A stretch of DNA of 64,000 nucleotides from Crocinitomicaceae bacterium (lineage in GTDB: Bacteria; Bacteroidota; Bacteroidia; Flavobacteriales_D; Crocinitomicaceae). Positions 7,867 through 15,290 of the stretch are shown in pieces (position 1 is the stretch's first letter; the number at the start of each line of letters is the position of its first letter). The notes under the pieces are model-generated. The model saw only the letters and a list, made by a program, of their open reading frames with translations, ran no database searches and was not told where the DNA came from. Location: NCBI GenBank assembly GCA_028689775.1, contig JAQVCM010000003.1:1-64000 (forward strand), written 5' to 3'. The translations under genes were made by a program, and so were the position numbers.

Positions 7867-8640
7867 ATGGAATTGATTGTAACTATTGAAAAAAATGTTT
7901 GTTTCATCAAACTGAATCGACCGGAAGTTTTTAATTCTTTCAACCAAAAAATGGCTTTTGCGCTGCAAGAGGCTTTGAAAAGTGCTGAACAAGACGACGA
8001 AGTTCGTGCAATTGTAATCGTTGGTGAAGGAAAAGCATTTTGTGCCGGACAAGATTTGGCAGAAGCTACAGATCCAAACGGACCTCCGTTAAAATCGATT
8101 GTGAAAGATCATTACAATCCCATTATCGAATTGATTCGCAACATTGAAAAGCCAGTAATTGCTGGTGTAAACGGTGTTGCAGCTGGTGCAGGTGCAAACA
8201 TCGCGTTGGCGTGTGACATTACCATCGCGAAAAAATCAGCTAGTTTTATTCAAGCCTTCTCTAAAATCGGTTTGATTCCAGATTCTGGTGGGACGTTCTT
8301 TTTGCCACGAATTATTGGTACGCAAAAAGCCTTGGCTTTGATGATGACTGGTGATAAAATTTCCGCAGAAGAAGCAGATCGAATGAACATGATTTATAAA
8401 GCGGTTGACGATGAGGAATTCGAATCCACATTAAAGTCTTTCGCGGAGCAACTGGCAACGATGCCAACTCGTGGATTAGGTTTGACAAAAAAAGCGGTAA
8501 ACGCAAGTTTGACAAACAGTTTGACACAACAATTAGCGCTGGAAGAAGAATTGCAAACAATCGCTGGTTCTACATACGATTTTAATGAAGGCGTTACTGC
8601 ATTTATGGAAAAAAGAAAACCAGTTTTTAAAGGAAAATAA
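7867..8640 (+). CDS. paaG: Enoyl-CoA hydratase/isomerase family protein, PaaG-like
   Basis: This 257-residue crotonase-fold protein has the CoA-binding, oxyanion-hole segments GKAFCAGQDLAE (near residue 58) and VNGVAAGAGANIALACD (near 104). It also has GLIPDSGGTFFLPR (near 137), whose Asp is the catalytic residue of PaaG. PaaG opens and isomerises the 1,2-epoxyphenylacetyl-CoA ring in phenylacetate breakdown. Related hydratases act in beta-oxidation. The start at 7867 is chosen because the protein matches the family from MELIVTIEKN onward, and the longer frame adds 109 non-homologous residues. The next gene (paaH-like) starts 13 bases later, indicating an operon. Other paa genes are not in this window. 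Confidence 0.85.
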   Translation: MELIVTIEKNVCFIKLNRPEVFNSFNQKMAFALQEALKSAEQDDEVRAIVIVGEGKAFCAGQDLAEATDPNGPPLKSIVKDHYNPIIELIRNIEKPVIAGVNGVAAGAGANIALACDITIAKKSASFIQAFSKIGLIPDSGGTFFLPRIIGTQKALALMMTGDKISAEEADRMNMIYKAVDDEEFESTLKSFAEQLATMPTRGLGLTKKAVNASLTNSLTQQLALEEELQTIAGSTYDFNEGVTAFMEKRKPVFKGK

Positions 8641-8653
8641 TAGAAATCAAACG

Positions 8654-9817
8654 ATGAGTTTAATTCAAATAGGAGTTTTAGGTGCTGGAACAATGGGTTC
8701 AGGAATTGCCCAAGTTGCAGCGCAAAGTGGTCACTCGGTAGTTTTAGTGGATGTAAATACCGATGCTTTGAAAAGAGCAGGAGACAGTTTGCAAAAAGTA
8801 CTAGACCGTTTGGTTGAAAAAGGAAAAATCGATGAAAATCAGAAAGAACAAATCTGGAATCGAATTCAGTTTTCAAGTTCTTTCGATGATTTTAAAAATT
8901 GCGGAATGATCATCGAAGCAATTATTGAAAAATTAGAAGTGAAACACGAAGTTTTCAAAAAAATGGAGAGCATTGTTTCTGCGGATTGTATTTTGGCTTC
9001 CAATACTTCTTCATTATCGATTGCATCCATCGGTTCTGCTTTGCAAAATCCTACGAGATGTATCGGAATTCACTTCTTCAATCCAGCGCCATTGATGCCG
9101 TTAGTTGAAATTATTCCTGCGATTCAGACTTCAGATTTGACCTTGAAAACATCCAAGGATTTAATCGACAGTTGGAAGAAAAAAGCGGTAATCGTAAAAG
9201 ATACACCTGGATTTATTGTCAATCGCGTTGCTCGTCCGTTCTACGGAGAAGCTTTGCGTATTTACGAAGAAGGTATTGCTGATTTCGCAACGATCGATTG
9301 GGCAATGACAAGCATCGGTGGATTTAGAATGGGACCCTTTACCTTGATGGATTACATTGGAAATGATGTGAATTATACGGTAACGGAAACCGTTTTCGAA
9401 GCGTTTTACTACGACCCAAGATTCAAGCCGTCATTCACGCAAAAGCGCCACAAAGAAGCTGGTTACTACGGACGTAAATCCGGAAAAGGATTTTTTGATT
9501 ATTCTGAAAATGCTATTCCAGCGAATGCAAACGAAGACCCGAAGCTTGGACAAGAGATTTTTGAACGAATTATCGTGATGTTAATCAACGAAGCGATTGA
9601 CGCAGTTTTCTTAAACATCGCTTCCCGCGATGACGTGGATGTTGCGATGACCAACGGTGTTAACTACCCAAAAGGGTTGCTAAATTGGGCAGATGAAATG
9701 GGCTTGGCTGTTGTTTTAGAGAAATTACAAAGCTTGTTTGAAGAATACGGAGAAGATCGATATCGTCCAAATCCGTTGTTGCGTAAAATGGTAAAAGGAG
9801 GTCAAACGTTTTATTAA
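8654..9817 (+). CDS. paaH: 3-hydroxyacyl-CoA dehydrogenase, PaaH-like
   Basis: The 387 residues contain an N-terminal Rossmann NAD-binding motif, IGVLGAGTMGSGIAQVAA (residues 5-22). The catalytic-dyad region GIHFFNPAPLMPLVEI lies near residue 140, with its His-Phe-Phe-Asn-Pro signature. Two 3HCDH C-terminal modules follow (VIVKDTPGFIVNRV and a second near residue 300). It oxidises 3-hydroxyacyl-CoA to 3-ketoacyl-CoA. In a paaG-paaH pair the substrate would be 3-hydroxyadipyl-CoA, but general fatty acid oxidation cannot be excluded. The start ATG 8654 directly precedes the Rossmann strand. It is translationally close to paaG (13-base gap) and probably co-transcribed. Confidence 0.88.
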   Translation: MSLIQIGVLGAGTMGSGIAQVAAQSGHSVVLVDVNTDALKRAGDSLQKVLDRLVEKGKIDENQKEQIWNRIQFSSSFDDFKNCGMIIEAIIEKLEVKHEVFKKMESIVSADCILASNTSSLSIASIGSALQNPTRCIGIHFFNPAPLMPLVEIIPAIQTSDLTLKTSKDLIDSWKKKAVIVKDTPGFIVNRVARPFYGEALRIYEEGIADFATIDWAMTSIGGFRMGPFTLMDYIGNDVNYTVTETVFEAFYYDPRFKPSFTQKRHKEAGYYGRKSGKGFFDYSENAIPANANEDPKLGQEIFERIIVMLINEAIDAVFLNIASRDDVDVAMTNGVNYPKGLLNWADEMGLAVVLEKLQSLFEEYGEDRYRPNPLLRKMVKGGQTFY

Positions 9818-9837
9818 GTAGAAATTGAGAATAGCTT

Positions 9838-10026
9838 GTGAACGATCTGCATTTAAATGATTGTGAAATACTAAAAGATGCAGGACGAGTGTCGCATGAT
9901 ATAGCTGTGAGTTTTGCAGAAAACGAATACGAAAAATATCGGCTGAAAATGATTTCAGAAAAAGATAAAGAGCTAGATGATTTTGAAAAGAGAATCAAGC
10001 AAATTGATCCGCAATCAAAAAAATGA
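9838..10026 (+). pseudogene. C-terminal remnant of a RhuM-family protein
   Basis: The 62 residues contain ILKDAGRVSHDIAVSFAENE followed by EYEKYRLKMI and a charged tail. This resembles the extreme C-terminus of RhuM-family proteins (often annotated virulence RhuM; associated with genomic islands and Fic/Doc-like genes). Full-length RhuM proteins are about 300 residues and have an N-terminal DNA-binding-like region, which is absent. The only start is GTG 9838, with no recognisable promoter. I read this as a leftover of a deleted island gene, not a working small protein. The match is from memory of the family. Confidence 0.5.
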
Positions 10027-10098
10027 AAACAACATCACCAAGTAGTATCGTGTATTATCAAATCAACTCCAGTGTTTTAACTTATTGAGAATCAAATT

Positions 10099-10602
10099 AT
10101 GTCAGTCATTATTTTAATCGGATACATGGGAAGTGGTAAATCCACCTTAGGGAGGAAGATTGCTCGTAAATTAAATTACGACTTTTTGGATACCGATTCT
10201 GCCATTGAAGAAAAAGAAGGATTGACCATTGCAGCCATTTTCGAGCAATTCGGAGAAGTACATTTCAGAAAATTAGAAACGAATATCCTCTTGTCCTTGA
10301 AAGGCAAAGAAAAAATCGTCATCGCAACCGGTGGCGGAATGCCATGTTTCAATGGAAATATGAATTTGTTGAATGAATTGGGAAGAACCTTCTATCTGAA
10401 ACGATCTGTCAATGAATTGGTGCATCGATTAGTCAATGCAAAACGAGTTCGACCCTTAATTGCCGGTAAATCTCCAGCGGAATTAGCAGCGTTTATTGAA
10501 CAGAATTTAGAAAAAAGAAATCTGTTTTACGAGCAAGCAAAATATATTTTAGAACGAGATCAACAAACTCCAGAGTTTATCGAAACGGTTTTAAAATACT
10601 AA
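10099..10602 (+). CDS. aroK: Shikimate kinase
   Basis: The 167 residues are the normal length for the family. The Walker A P-loop is GYMGSGKST (residues 8-16). The shikimate-binding Asp is in FLDTDSAIEEKEG, the Arg is in EVHFRKLE, and the GGG motif is in IATGGGMPC. The lid Arg appears in KRVRPLI. It phosphorylates shikimate at the 3-hydroxyl in the chorismate pathway to aromatic amino acids. The gene stands alone. Its stop codon overlaps the stop of the convergent membrane-protein gene by four bases. Confidence 0.95.
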   Translation: MSVIILIGYMGSGKSTLGRKIARKLNYDFLDTDSAIEEKEGLTIAAIFEQFGEVHFRKLETNILLSLKGKEKIVIATGGGMPCFNGNMNLLNELGRTFYLKRSVNELVHRLVNAKRVRPLIAGKSPAELAAFIEQNLEKRNLFYEQAKYILERDQQTPEFIETVLKY

Positions 10603-11252
10603 TCCTCCTCATTCTCCTTCAGCGCTTCCAAAAAAGCAAGTTCTCTTTTCGTTCTCCATCGATTTATAACAAAATAAATCAACAAGTTAAGTCCCATAAA
10701 CGAAAGCAATACTTTGTCAAAAAGCGTCACATCTTGATTGAAAAAATCGAGACTTATATAAATTATCATTAAATAATAGTAAGCTGCAACACTCATTAAA
10801 AGAGTATAAACCGCCCAGCGACTTTTTCTCCACAGTAAAACCAATCCCAAAAAGAAAATTCCCCACGTCATAGCACTGTAAATATGAAAATGCAAGATGC
10901 GATTCAAGAAATCCATCGCTTCAAAACCCAATTCTTCACCACGACAATAAATCAAGGTGGTAACATCAATTTTCTTCTCTTCAAAAATCAAATCGCGTAG
11001 CGAGAAAGCAAAATAACTCAGAAGGTGCCAAACCAAAAATGTAATCCAAATCACCAAATTGACGTACAGGGTAAATCTCGTGTAGCCATTTGGTTTCCGC
11101 TTCCCAAAAATCGCATTACGTGCAATGATAATCGCTGGCAAAGCACTATTGAATTTGGTTTTATGAACGGTTTCTTCTTGCAACGGTTTTGTTTTGAGTG
11201 GTAAAGATATGGATTTGGAACAATTCAACCATACAACCCATTGCTTTCCCAC
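10599..11252 (-). CDS. Conserved-looking membrane protein of unknown function (4 TM)
   Basis: I do not recognise a family. The protein is at most 217 residues. It has four hydrophobic helices (around YVNLVIWITFLVWHLLSYFA, then IYSAMTWGIFFLGLVLLW, WAVYTLLMSVAAYYYLMIIY, and VLLSFMGLNLLIYFVI) and a Lys/Glu-rich cytosolic tail. The start is uncertain. GTG 11252 lies between the divergent transglutaminase gene and this one, and the first hydrophobic helix starts only about 60 residues later. A shorter form beginning at a TTG near the QEETVHKT segment is equally possible. It is convergent with aroK. Confidence 0.6.
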   Translation of the reverse strand: MGKQWVVWLNCSKSISLPLKTKPLQEETVHKTKFNSALPAIIIARNAIFGKRKPNGYTRFTLYVNLVIWITFLVWHLLSYFAFSLRDLIFEEKKIDVTTLIYCRGEELGFEAMDFLNRILHFHIYSAMTWGIFFLGLVLLWRKSRWAVYTLLMSVAAYYYLMIIYISLDFFNQDVTLFDKVLLSFMGLNLLIYFVINRWRTKRELAFLEALKENEED

Positions 11253-11307
11253 AAAATCTTCCGATTTTTACAGTCCAATCCAACAAACTTCAAATTACAA
11301 GCAACGA

Positions 11308-11976
11308 ATGAGTCAATACCCAGAATATCTTCAAGAAACGTATTATTTAGATTATAACCATCCTGCTTTCGATGCATATTTAAAAGACTTCCCAACCGAT
11401 ACTCATCGGATTAATTTATCTTCGAAGGAAACTGCAATCGCTTTGTATTTCAAAGTTAGAGATGGATTCATTTATGATCCTTACCGTTTGGATTTGAGAA
11501 AGGAAGCTTTGAAAGCAAGTGGAATGTTGCATAAATCAAGAGCTTGGTGTGTAGAGAAAGCTATTGTCTTAGCGGCTTTGGCAAGAAGGTTTGATATTCC
11601 ATCTCGATTGGGTTATGCCATCGTCACGAATCACATCGGTGTAGAGAAGTTAACAGCGATTCTCCAGAAAAATGAAATTGTTTTTCACGGATATGTAGAG
11701 ATGTTTATCGATGGTAAATGGGTAAAATGTACACCTGCTTTTGATCAGAAGATTTGCAGCGTATCGAAGGTTGACCCCTTGGATTGGGATGGTGAAACTG
11801 ATTCGCTTTTTCAAGAATATTCAGGAGGCAAACAATTTATGGAATACATTCATTTCTACGGTGATTTTGCAGATGTGCCAAAACAATTGATGCACGACGA
11901 AATGAAAATCCATTATCCGCATTTATTTAATGAACAACACACCGGTAAAAATTTCTATTTCCGTTTCGACGAGTAG
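11308..11976 (+). CDS. Transglutaminase-like domain protein
   Basis: This 222-residue cytosolic protein has a transglutaminase-like (papain-fold) core. A conserved region HKSRAWCVEKAIVLAALAR (about residues 76-94) carries the nucleophile Cys. The His lies in FHGYVEMFIDGKW (about 131-143), and the Asp is probably in CTPAFDQKIC. The catalytic triad therefore looks present. Such bacterial proteins are proteases, deamidases or of unknown role; the substrate is unknown. ATG 11308 is preferred over an upstream start at 11194, because the extra 38 residues overlap the divergent gene and are low in similarity to anything. Confidence 0.78.
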   Translation: MSQYPEYLQETYYLDYNHPAFDAYLKDFPTDTHRINLSSKETAIALYFKVRDGFIYDPYRLDLRKEALKASGMLHKSRAWCVEKAIVLAALARRFDIPSRLGYAIVTNHIGVEKLTAILQKNEIVFHGYVEMFIDGKWVKCTPAFDQKICSVSKVDPLDWDGETDSLFQEYSGGKQFMEYIHFYGDFADVPKQLMHDEMKIHYPHLFNEQHTGKNFYFRFDE

Positions 11977-12039
11977 AAAATCTAGTTTTTACGGCTGAAT
12001 TATAAACAGCCAATTCCTTCACTTTTCATTAAGTATTTG

Positions 12040-12047
12040 TAACTTTG
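12040..12047 (+). promoter_or_regulatory. -7 promoter element (TAACTTTG) for recF, nearly leaderless
   Basis: TAACTTTG matches TANNTTTG and ends only four bases before the recF ATG at 12052. The transcript would start at or within a few bases of the start codon. Confidence 0.6.
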
Positions 12048-12051
12048 TTGC

Positions 12052-13170
12052 ATGTACCTAAAGGCCATTTCCCTCGTCAATTTTAAGAATTATGCGCAAA
12101 CTGAATTTGAGTTTGATCAAGGAATCAATTGCATCGTTGGTAGAAATGGTTCTGGGAAAACGACCGTTCTAGACGCGATTCACTACTTGAGTATGTGTAA
12201 ATCGTATTTAAACTTGGTAGATAAGCAGAACATTAAATTTGAAGAACAGTTTTTTGTGATTCAAGGAATGTGGGAAGCGAATGACCTCAAAACTACCGAG
12301 ATTTATTGCGGAGTGAAAGCAGGTTCTAAGAAAGTCTTCAAGAAAAACAAAACAGAATACGAAAAACTTGCAGACCATATCGGTTTGTTTCCATCGGTGA
12401 TTATTTCTCCTTACGACAGAGATTTAATCTCAGAAGGAAGTGAAGTTCGACGTCGTTGGATGGACGGAATCATCTCGCAATTCGATCGTAATTATTTGGA
12501 TTATTTGGTTCGTTATGGTAAAATCATTGACCAGCGAAATGCTTTGTTGAAACAGTTTTATGAAAATGGATTCTTCGAACGAGAAAGTATGGAAATCTGG
12601 GACGCACAATTGGTTCAAGCAGGAACCGTAATTCACGGTCGACGAAAAGAGTTTTTGGAAGAATTCATTCCGCTCTTTCGACAATATTATGCGTTCATCG
12701 GAGAGGAATCTGAAACGGTTGATTTGGAATACAAATCGTCTTTGAACTCAATGAGTTTTGAAGAATTAATCGAACAAAATAGACGAAAAGATAGTTTCAG
12801 TTTGTACACCACAGGCGGAACACATCGAGACGATTTGATTTTCACCATCAAAGGTCATCCCGTTAAGAAATACGGCTCACAAGGACAACAGAAATCATTT
12901 CTCATCGCTTTACGCTTGGCACAATTTGATTGGTTGAAAAAACGTTTGAACAAAAAACCGGTGCTGATGTTGGATGATATATTTGATAAACTAGACAGTT
13001 ACCGCGTTGAGAAATTAATTTCTTTGGTTTCGGATCAAGTTTTCGGACAAGTTTTCGTTACGGATACCGAAGCAAGTAGAGTGAGAACTGTCTTTGATAA
13101 AAATAACTTGCCATTCAAATGCTTTGAATTGGATTTGCAAACCGAAACAATCACCCAAAATAACGACTAA
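12052..13170 (+). CDS. recF: DNA replication and repair protein RecF
   Basis: This 372-residue SMC-like ATPase has a Walker A motif VGRNGSGKTTVLDAI (about residues 29-43). The family signature TTGGTHRDDLIF lies near residue 255, an ABC-type signature SQGQQKSFLIALRLA lies near 278, and Walker B PVLMLDDIFDKLD lies near 303. RecF binds gapped DNA and helps RecR and RecO load RecA at stalled replication forks. The stop codon overlaps the ATG of the DUF721 gene (TAATG), so the two are translationally coupled. Confidence 0.95.
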   Translation: MYLKAISLVNFKNYAQTEFEFDQGINCIVGRNGSGKTTVLDAIHYLSMCKSYLNLVDKQNIKFEEQFFVIQGMWEANDLKTTEIYCGVKAGSKKVFKKNKTEYEKLADHIGLFPSVIISPYDRDLISEGSEVRRRWMDGIISQFDRNYLDYLVRYGKIIDQRNALLKQFYENGFFERESMEIWDAQLVQAGTVIHGRRKEFLEEFIPLFRQYYAFIGEESETVDLEYKSSLNSMSFEELIEQNRRKDSFSLYTTGGTHRDDLIFTIKGHPVKKYGSQGQQKSFLIALRLAQFDWLKKRLNKKPVLMLDDIFDKLDSYRVEKLISLVSDQVFGQVFVTDTEASRVRTVFDKNNLPFKCFELDLQTETITQNND

Positions 13171-13472
13171 TGGACGAAAGAAAACGAGGTTCAGAACACA
13201 GTTTACTAGGCGATGTAGTCGATAAATTGATGAAAGCGTATCGCTTGGACGGAAAGTTGAAAGAAATCGACGTGCTTTCGAAATGGGAGGAAATGATGGG
13301 ACGCGCGGTTTTCCTGAGAACGAAGAATTTGTACATCAAAAATAAAGTGCTGTATTTAGAACTAGATTCTTCTGTGATGCGCGAAGAATTGCAACATGGG
13401 AAAACAATCATTATTCAAAGAGTAAATGAAACGGCTGGTTCGGAGATTATTACAGATGTTTGGTTTGGGTAG
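13170..13472 (+). CDS. DUF721 (DciA-like) domain protein
   Basis: This 100-residue protein belongs to the DUF721 family, with a helical first half (LGDVVDKLMKAYRL) and the strand-rich block LYIKNKVLYLELDSSVMREE. DUF721 includes DciA, the ancestral replicative-helicase loader partner. The Bacteroidota members are short and follow recF. Its start overlaps the recF stop by one base. A role in helicase loading is inferred from the family and the recF coupling. It is the last core gene before the defence island. Confidence 0.88.
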   Translation: MDERKRGSEHSLLGDVVDKLMKAYRLDGKLKEIDVLSKWEEMMGRAVFLRTKNLYIKNKVLYLELDSSVMREELQHGKTIIIQRVNETAGSEIITDVWFG

Positions 13473-13529
13473 GGATTATTTTACTCATAAGATGTGAACC
13501 GTTAAGTATGAGTTAATACTACTATTTCT

Positions 13530-13610
13530 CTATTTAATTTCCTTTCCATTTTTGTCGATGTAAAAAGATCGTCCTTCTTTTTTTACCCATGCTTTTCTGT
13601 TACTAAAGGA
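13530..13610 (-). pseudogene. C-terminal remnant of a WG-repeat or MORN-like protein
   Basis: A minus-strand frame of 26 codons plus stop reads NRKAWVKKEGRSFYIDKNG. This is a typical last unit of WG-repeat proteins, with Trp-Val, Gly and Tyr-Ile-Asp-x-x-Gly-Lys spacing. It has no start and is cut off at its N-terminal side exactly where the transposase-like remnant begins (13610). That suggests a deletion or insertion junction. Confidence 0.45.
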
Positions 13611-13953
13611 TGACTTTGGAGAGTAATGAGTTTTTGCGTAGGTTTTGTACGCACATTTTACCTCCCAAATTTATCAAAATGCGACATTATGGTTTTTTAT
13701 CCAATAGAGGCAAAGAAAAGTTGAAAATTGAGCAACTCAAATCAGGTATAATCAGAACAGATAAAACAAAAAAAGATTACATAGAAATCACCAAAATACA
13801 ACTGGGATTTCATAGTGACGCTTGTCCGTGCTGCAAATCGGGCAGAATGATTACCATTTTACACTTTGCCGCAAATGCGGTTCTGGTGAGTTTATCGAAG
13901 TACCGCCAATGAATATTAATGATTTACGTAAGAAACTGAAAACAAATAAATAA
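13610..13953 (+). pseudogene. IS91-family transposase remnant (C-terminal part)
   Basis: The frame from 13610 reads NEFLRRFCTHILPPKFIKMR followed by HYGFLSNRGK and later CPCCKSGRM. This is the C-terminal region of IS91-type rolling-circle transposases: the helix before the HYGFL motif and the terminal zinc-knuckle Cys pairs. The HUH/Y2 catalytic core that should precede it is missing. After about residue 85 the frame breaks; a second frame (CRKCGSGEF onward) continues from about 13861 to TAA 13953. It is inactive and marks the left boundary of the island. Confidence 0.65.
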
Positions 13954-14178
13954 AAAATCGAAAGTTATCGAAGTGGGCGAGTTATGCCCAAAAGTTATTA
14001 AAACGATCTGGAATGAATTCATTTCCAATCTAAAAATGCAAATAGTAAAAAAAATGGTTACTTTTAAATAAGTAAAACTTCCTTTTCAACTCCAAAGTCA
14101 ATCACCAAAATGACTTTTAGACCGAAAATTTCAACCCGATTTTTTGATTCCCCATAATAAAAGCATGTGGCATAGTTC

Positions 14179-14282
14179 CGACAGTTTTCGTCGGGATCAA
14201 CATTTATGTTGAGCTTGTCGAAATACGGGCTTAAACCGCAACTTCGTCCCGATAAAAATCGGTACTTCGCAGCGTTTAAGCC
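14179..14282. repeat. Cluster of three palindromic hairpins downstream of the Abi-like gene
   Basis: Three hairpins follow one another. The first is CCGAC-loop-GTCGG at 14179-14195. The second is CAACAT-TT-ATGTTG at 14199-14212. The third is long, about 55 bases at 14228-14282, with ends GGCTTAAAC and GTTTAAGCC and an inner CCGATAAAAATCGG core. The rest of 13954-14305 has no gene. The next bases (14287-14299) carry GTTGTGGTGC, repeated inverted at 15142-15153. The hairpins could end transcription of the leftward operon or be recombination sites of a gene cassette. Confidence 0.6.
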
Positions 14283-14305
14283 TTACTTGTTGTGGTGCGT
14301 TTTTT

Positions 14306-15118
14306 CTATACTTCTCGTTGTATTCTATATTCAATTCTTACAAATGCTTTAGTCATTTCATTTAGTATTATTGCTTGTTCTTTTGTTATATCCGGAATGC
14401 TTAAACTTCCGTGACCAGCTAAAGCCGTGGAATTTCGACTATCATATGTTTTCAGTATGTAATCAAGAATTTCGGCAGGTAGTTTTGAATCGTTTCTATA
14501 TCTTTCAAAAAAACTTTTTAGTGTTTGTTCTTGAATTGAAGTAATTCCAATAATATCTTTTGCCATTACTTCAAATATGCTCGCACTTGCGTGTAAAACG
14601 TTAGCAAAATCATCATTTTCAAACGCAGAATCCATTCGAGCAACTAAAGTTCTAATATTTACGTGTTCGCCATCAAGATTTTCTTTTTCAATCTTTTCTA
14701 TTGAATAAATCTCGATTTCTAATCCTTTGGAAGAACTGTAAAGATAAAATGAAGCTCCTTCTTTTTTTAATAGTTGGTTTATAAAATCAACTTTGAAATA
14801 TTCATAGTTTATTAAATCACAAATAAATTCAATAAATTGAATTGTATCGAGTTGTCTAAATATCAATAAAAAGTTACTATCGTGCCAAGAGAATTCTACT
14901 GATTCAAGGTCGTCAGTTAATGTATATATTTTTCCACCAGAAATTGTGCGTGAAAGGTTGATTAGTCTGTTTTTTTTTATCACGGATGTTAAGGCGTCAC
15001 CGGTTTCCTCACACCATTCAAATAAATATCTCGTTAAATAAATGTAAAAATCTTGCGAAAGCACTTCAAATTGCAATTGCTTTATCTGTTCATCAGTAAC
15101 ATATTTCGGAAATTTCAT
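14306..15118 (-). CDS. Putative abortive-infection-type protein (Abi_C/HEPN-like C-terminus)
   Basis: The 270-residue protein is not securely assigned. Its N-terminal half (residues 1-150) is unrecognised. The C-terminal 100 residues are helical, with HASASIFEVMAKDIIG, a KSFFERYRNDSKLPAEILDY segment, LAGHGSLSIPDITKEQ and a final helix. This resembles the abortive infection C-terminal domain, a HEPN-like fold seen in phage-defence proteins. ATG 15118 is preferred; a TTG start at 15151 lies in an inverted repeat. It is downstream of zorD in the same orientation, separated by a 172-base structured region. It may be a separate cassette that happens to follow the Zorya genes. Confidence 0.5.
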   Translation of the reverse strand: MKFPKYVTDEQIKQLQFEVLSQDFYIYLTRYLFEWCEETGDALTSVIKKNRLINLSRTISGGKIYTLTDDLESVEFSWHDSNFLLIFRQLDTIQFIEFICDLINYEYFKVDFINQLLKKEGASFYLYSSSKGLEIEIYSIEKIEKENLDGEHVNIRTLVARMDSAFENDDFANVLHASASIFEVMAKDIIGITSIQEQTLKSFFERYRNDSKLPAEILDYILKTYDSRNSTALAGHGSLSIPDITKEQAIILNEMTKAFVRIEYRIQREV

Positions 15119-15141
15119 TTGGTCTATTTCGGTTTTTTTAA

Positions 15142-15290
15142 TGCACCACAACGCTTGTTATGCCTTCGTTCTTCTCTCTCGGTCGTTATTTGTCTGTTCA
15201 CTGGTGTGTCGGTGGCCTGGTAGCTCTTTTGCATTTTTTGTTGGCTTTGTACGTTGGCTAAAAATGCAAATGTGCTACCAAAAACGTTGG
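15142..15290. repeat. Structured cassette-like intergenic repeat between zorD and the Abi-like gene
   Basis: The region contains TGCACCACAACG (15142-15153), the inverse of GTTGTGGTGC at 14289-14298. A stem-loop spans 15218-15280: the arm TGGTAGC plus TTGCATTTTT pairs with AAAAATGCAA plus GCTACCA. The palindrome-like CCAAAAACGTTGG sits at 15278-15290, ending where the zorD stop codon begins. There is no gene here. The layout (conserved core, imperfect hairpin, core touching a stop codon) resembles recombination sites of mobile gene cassettes. The sequence does not match the classical attC core well. Confidence 0.5.
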
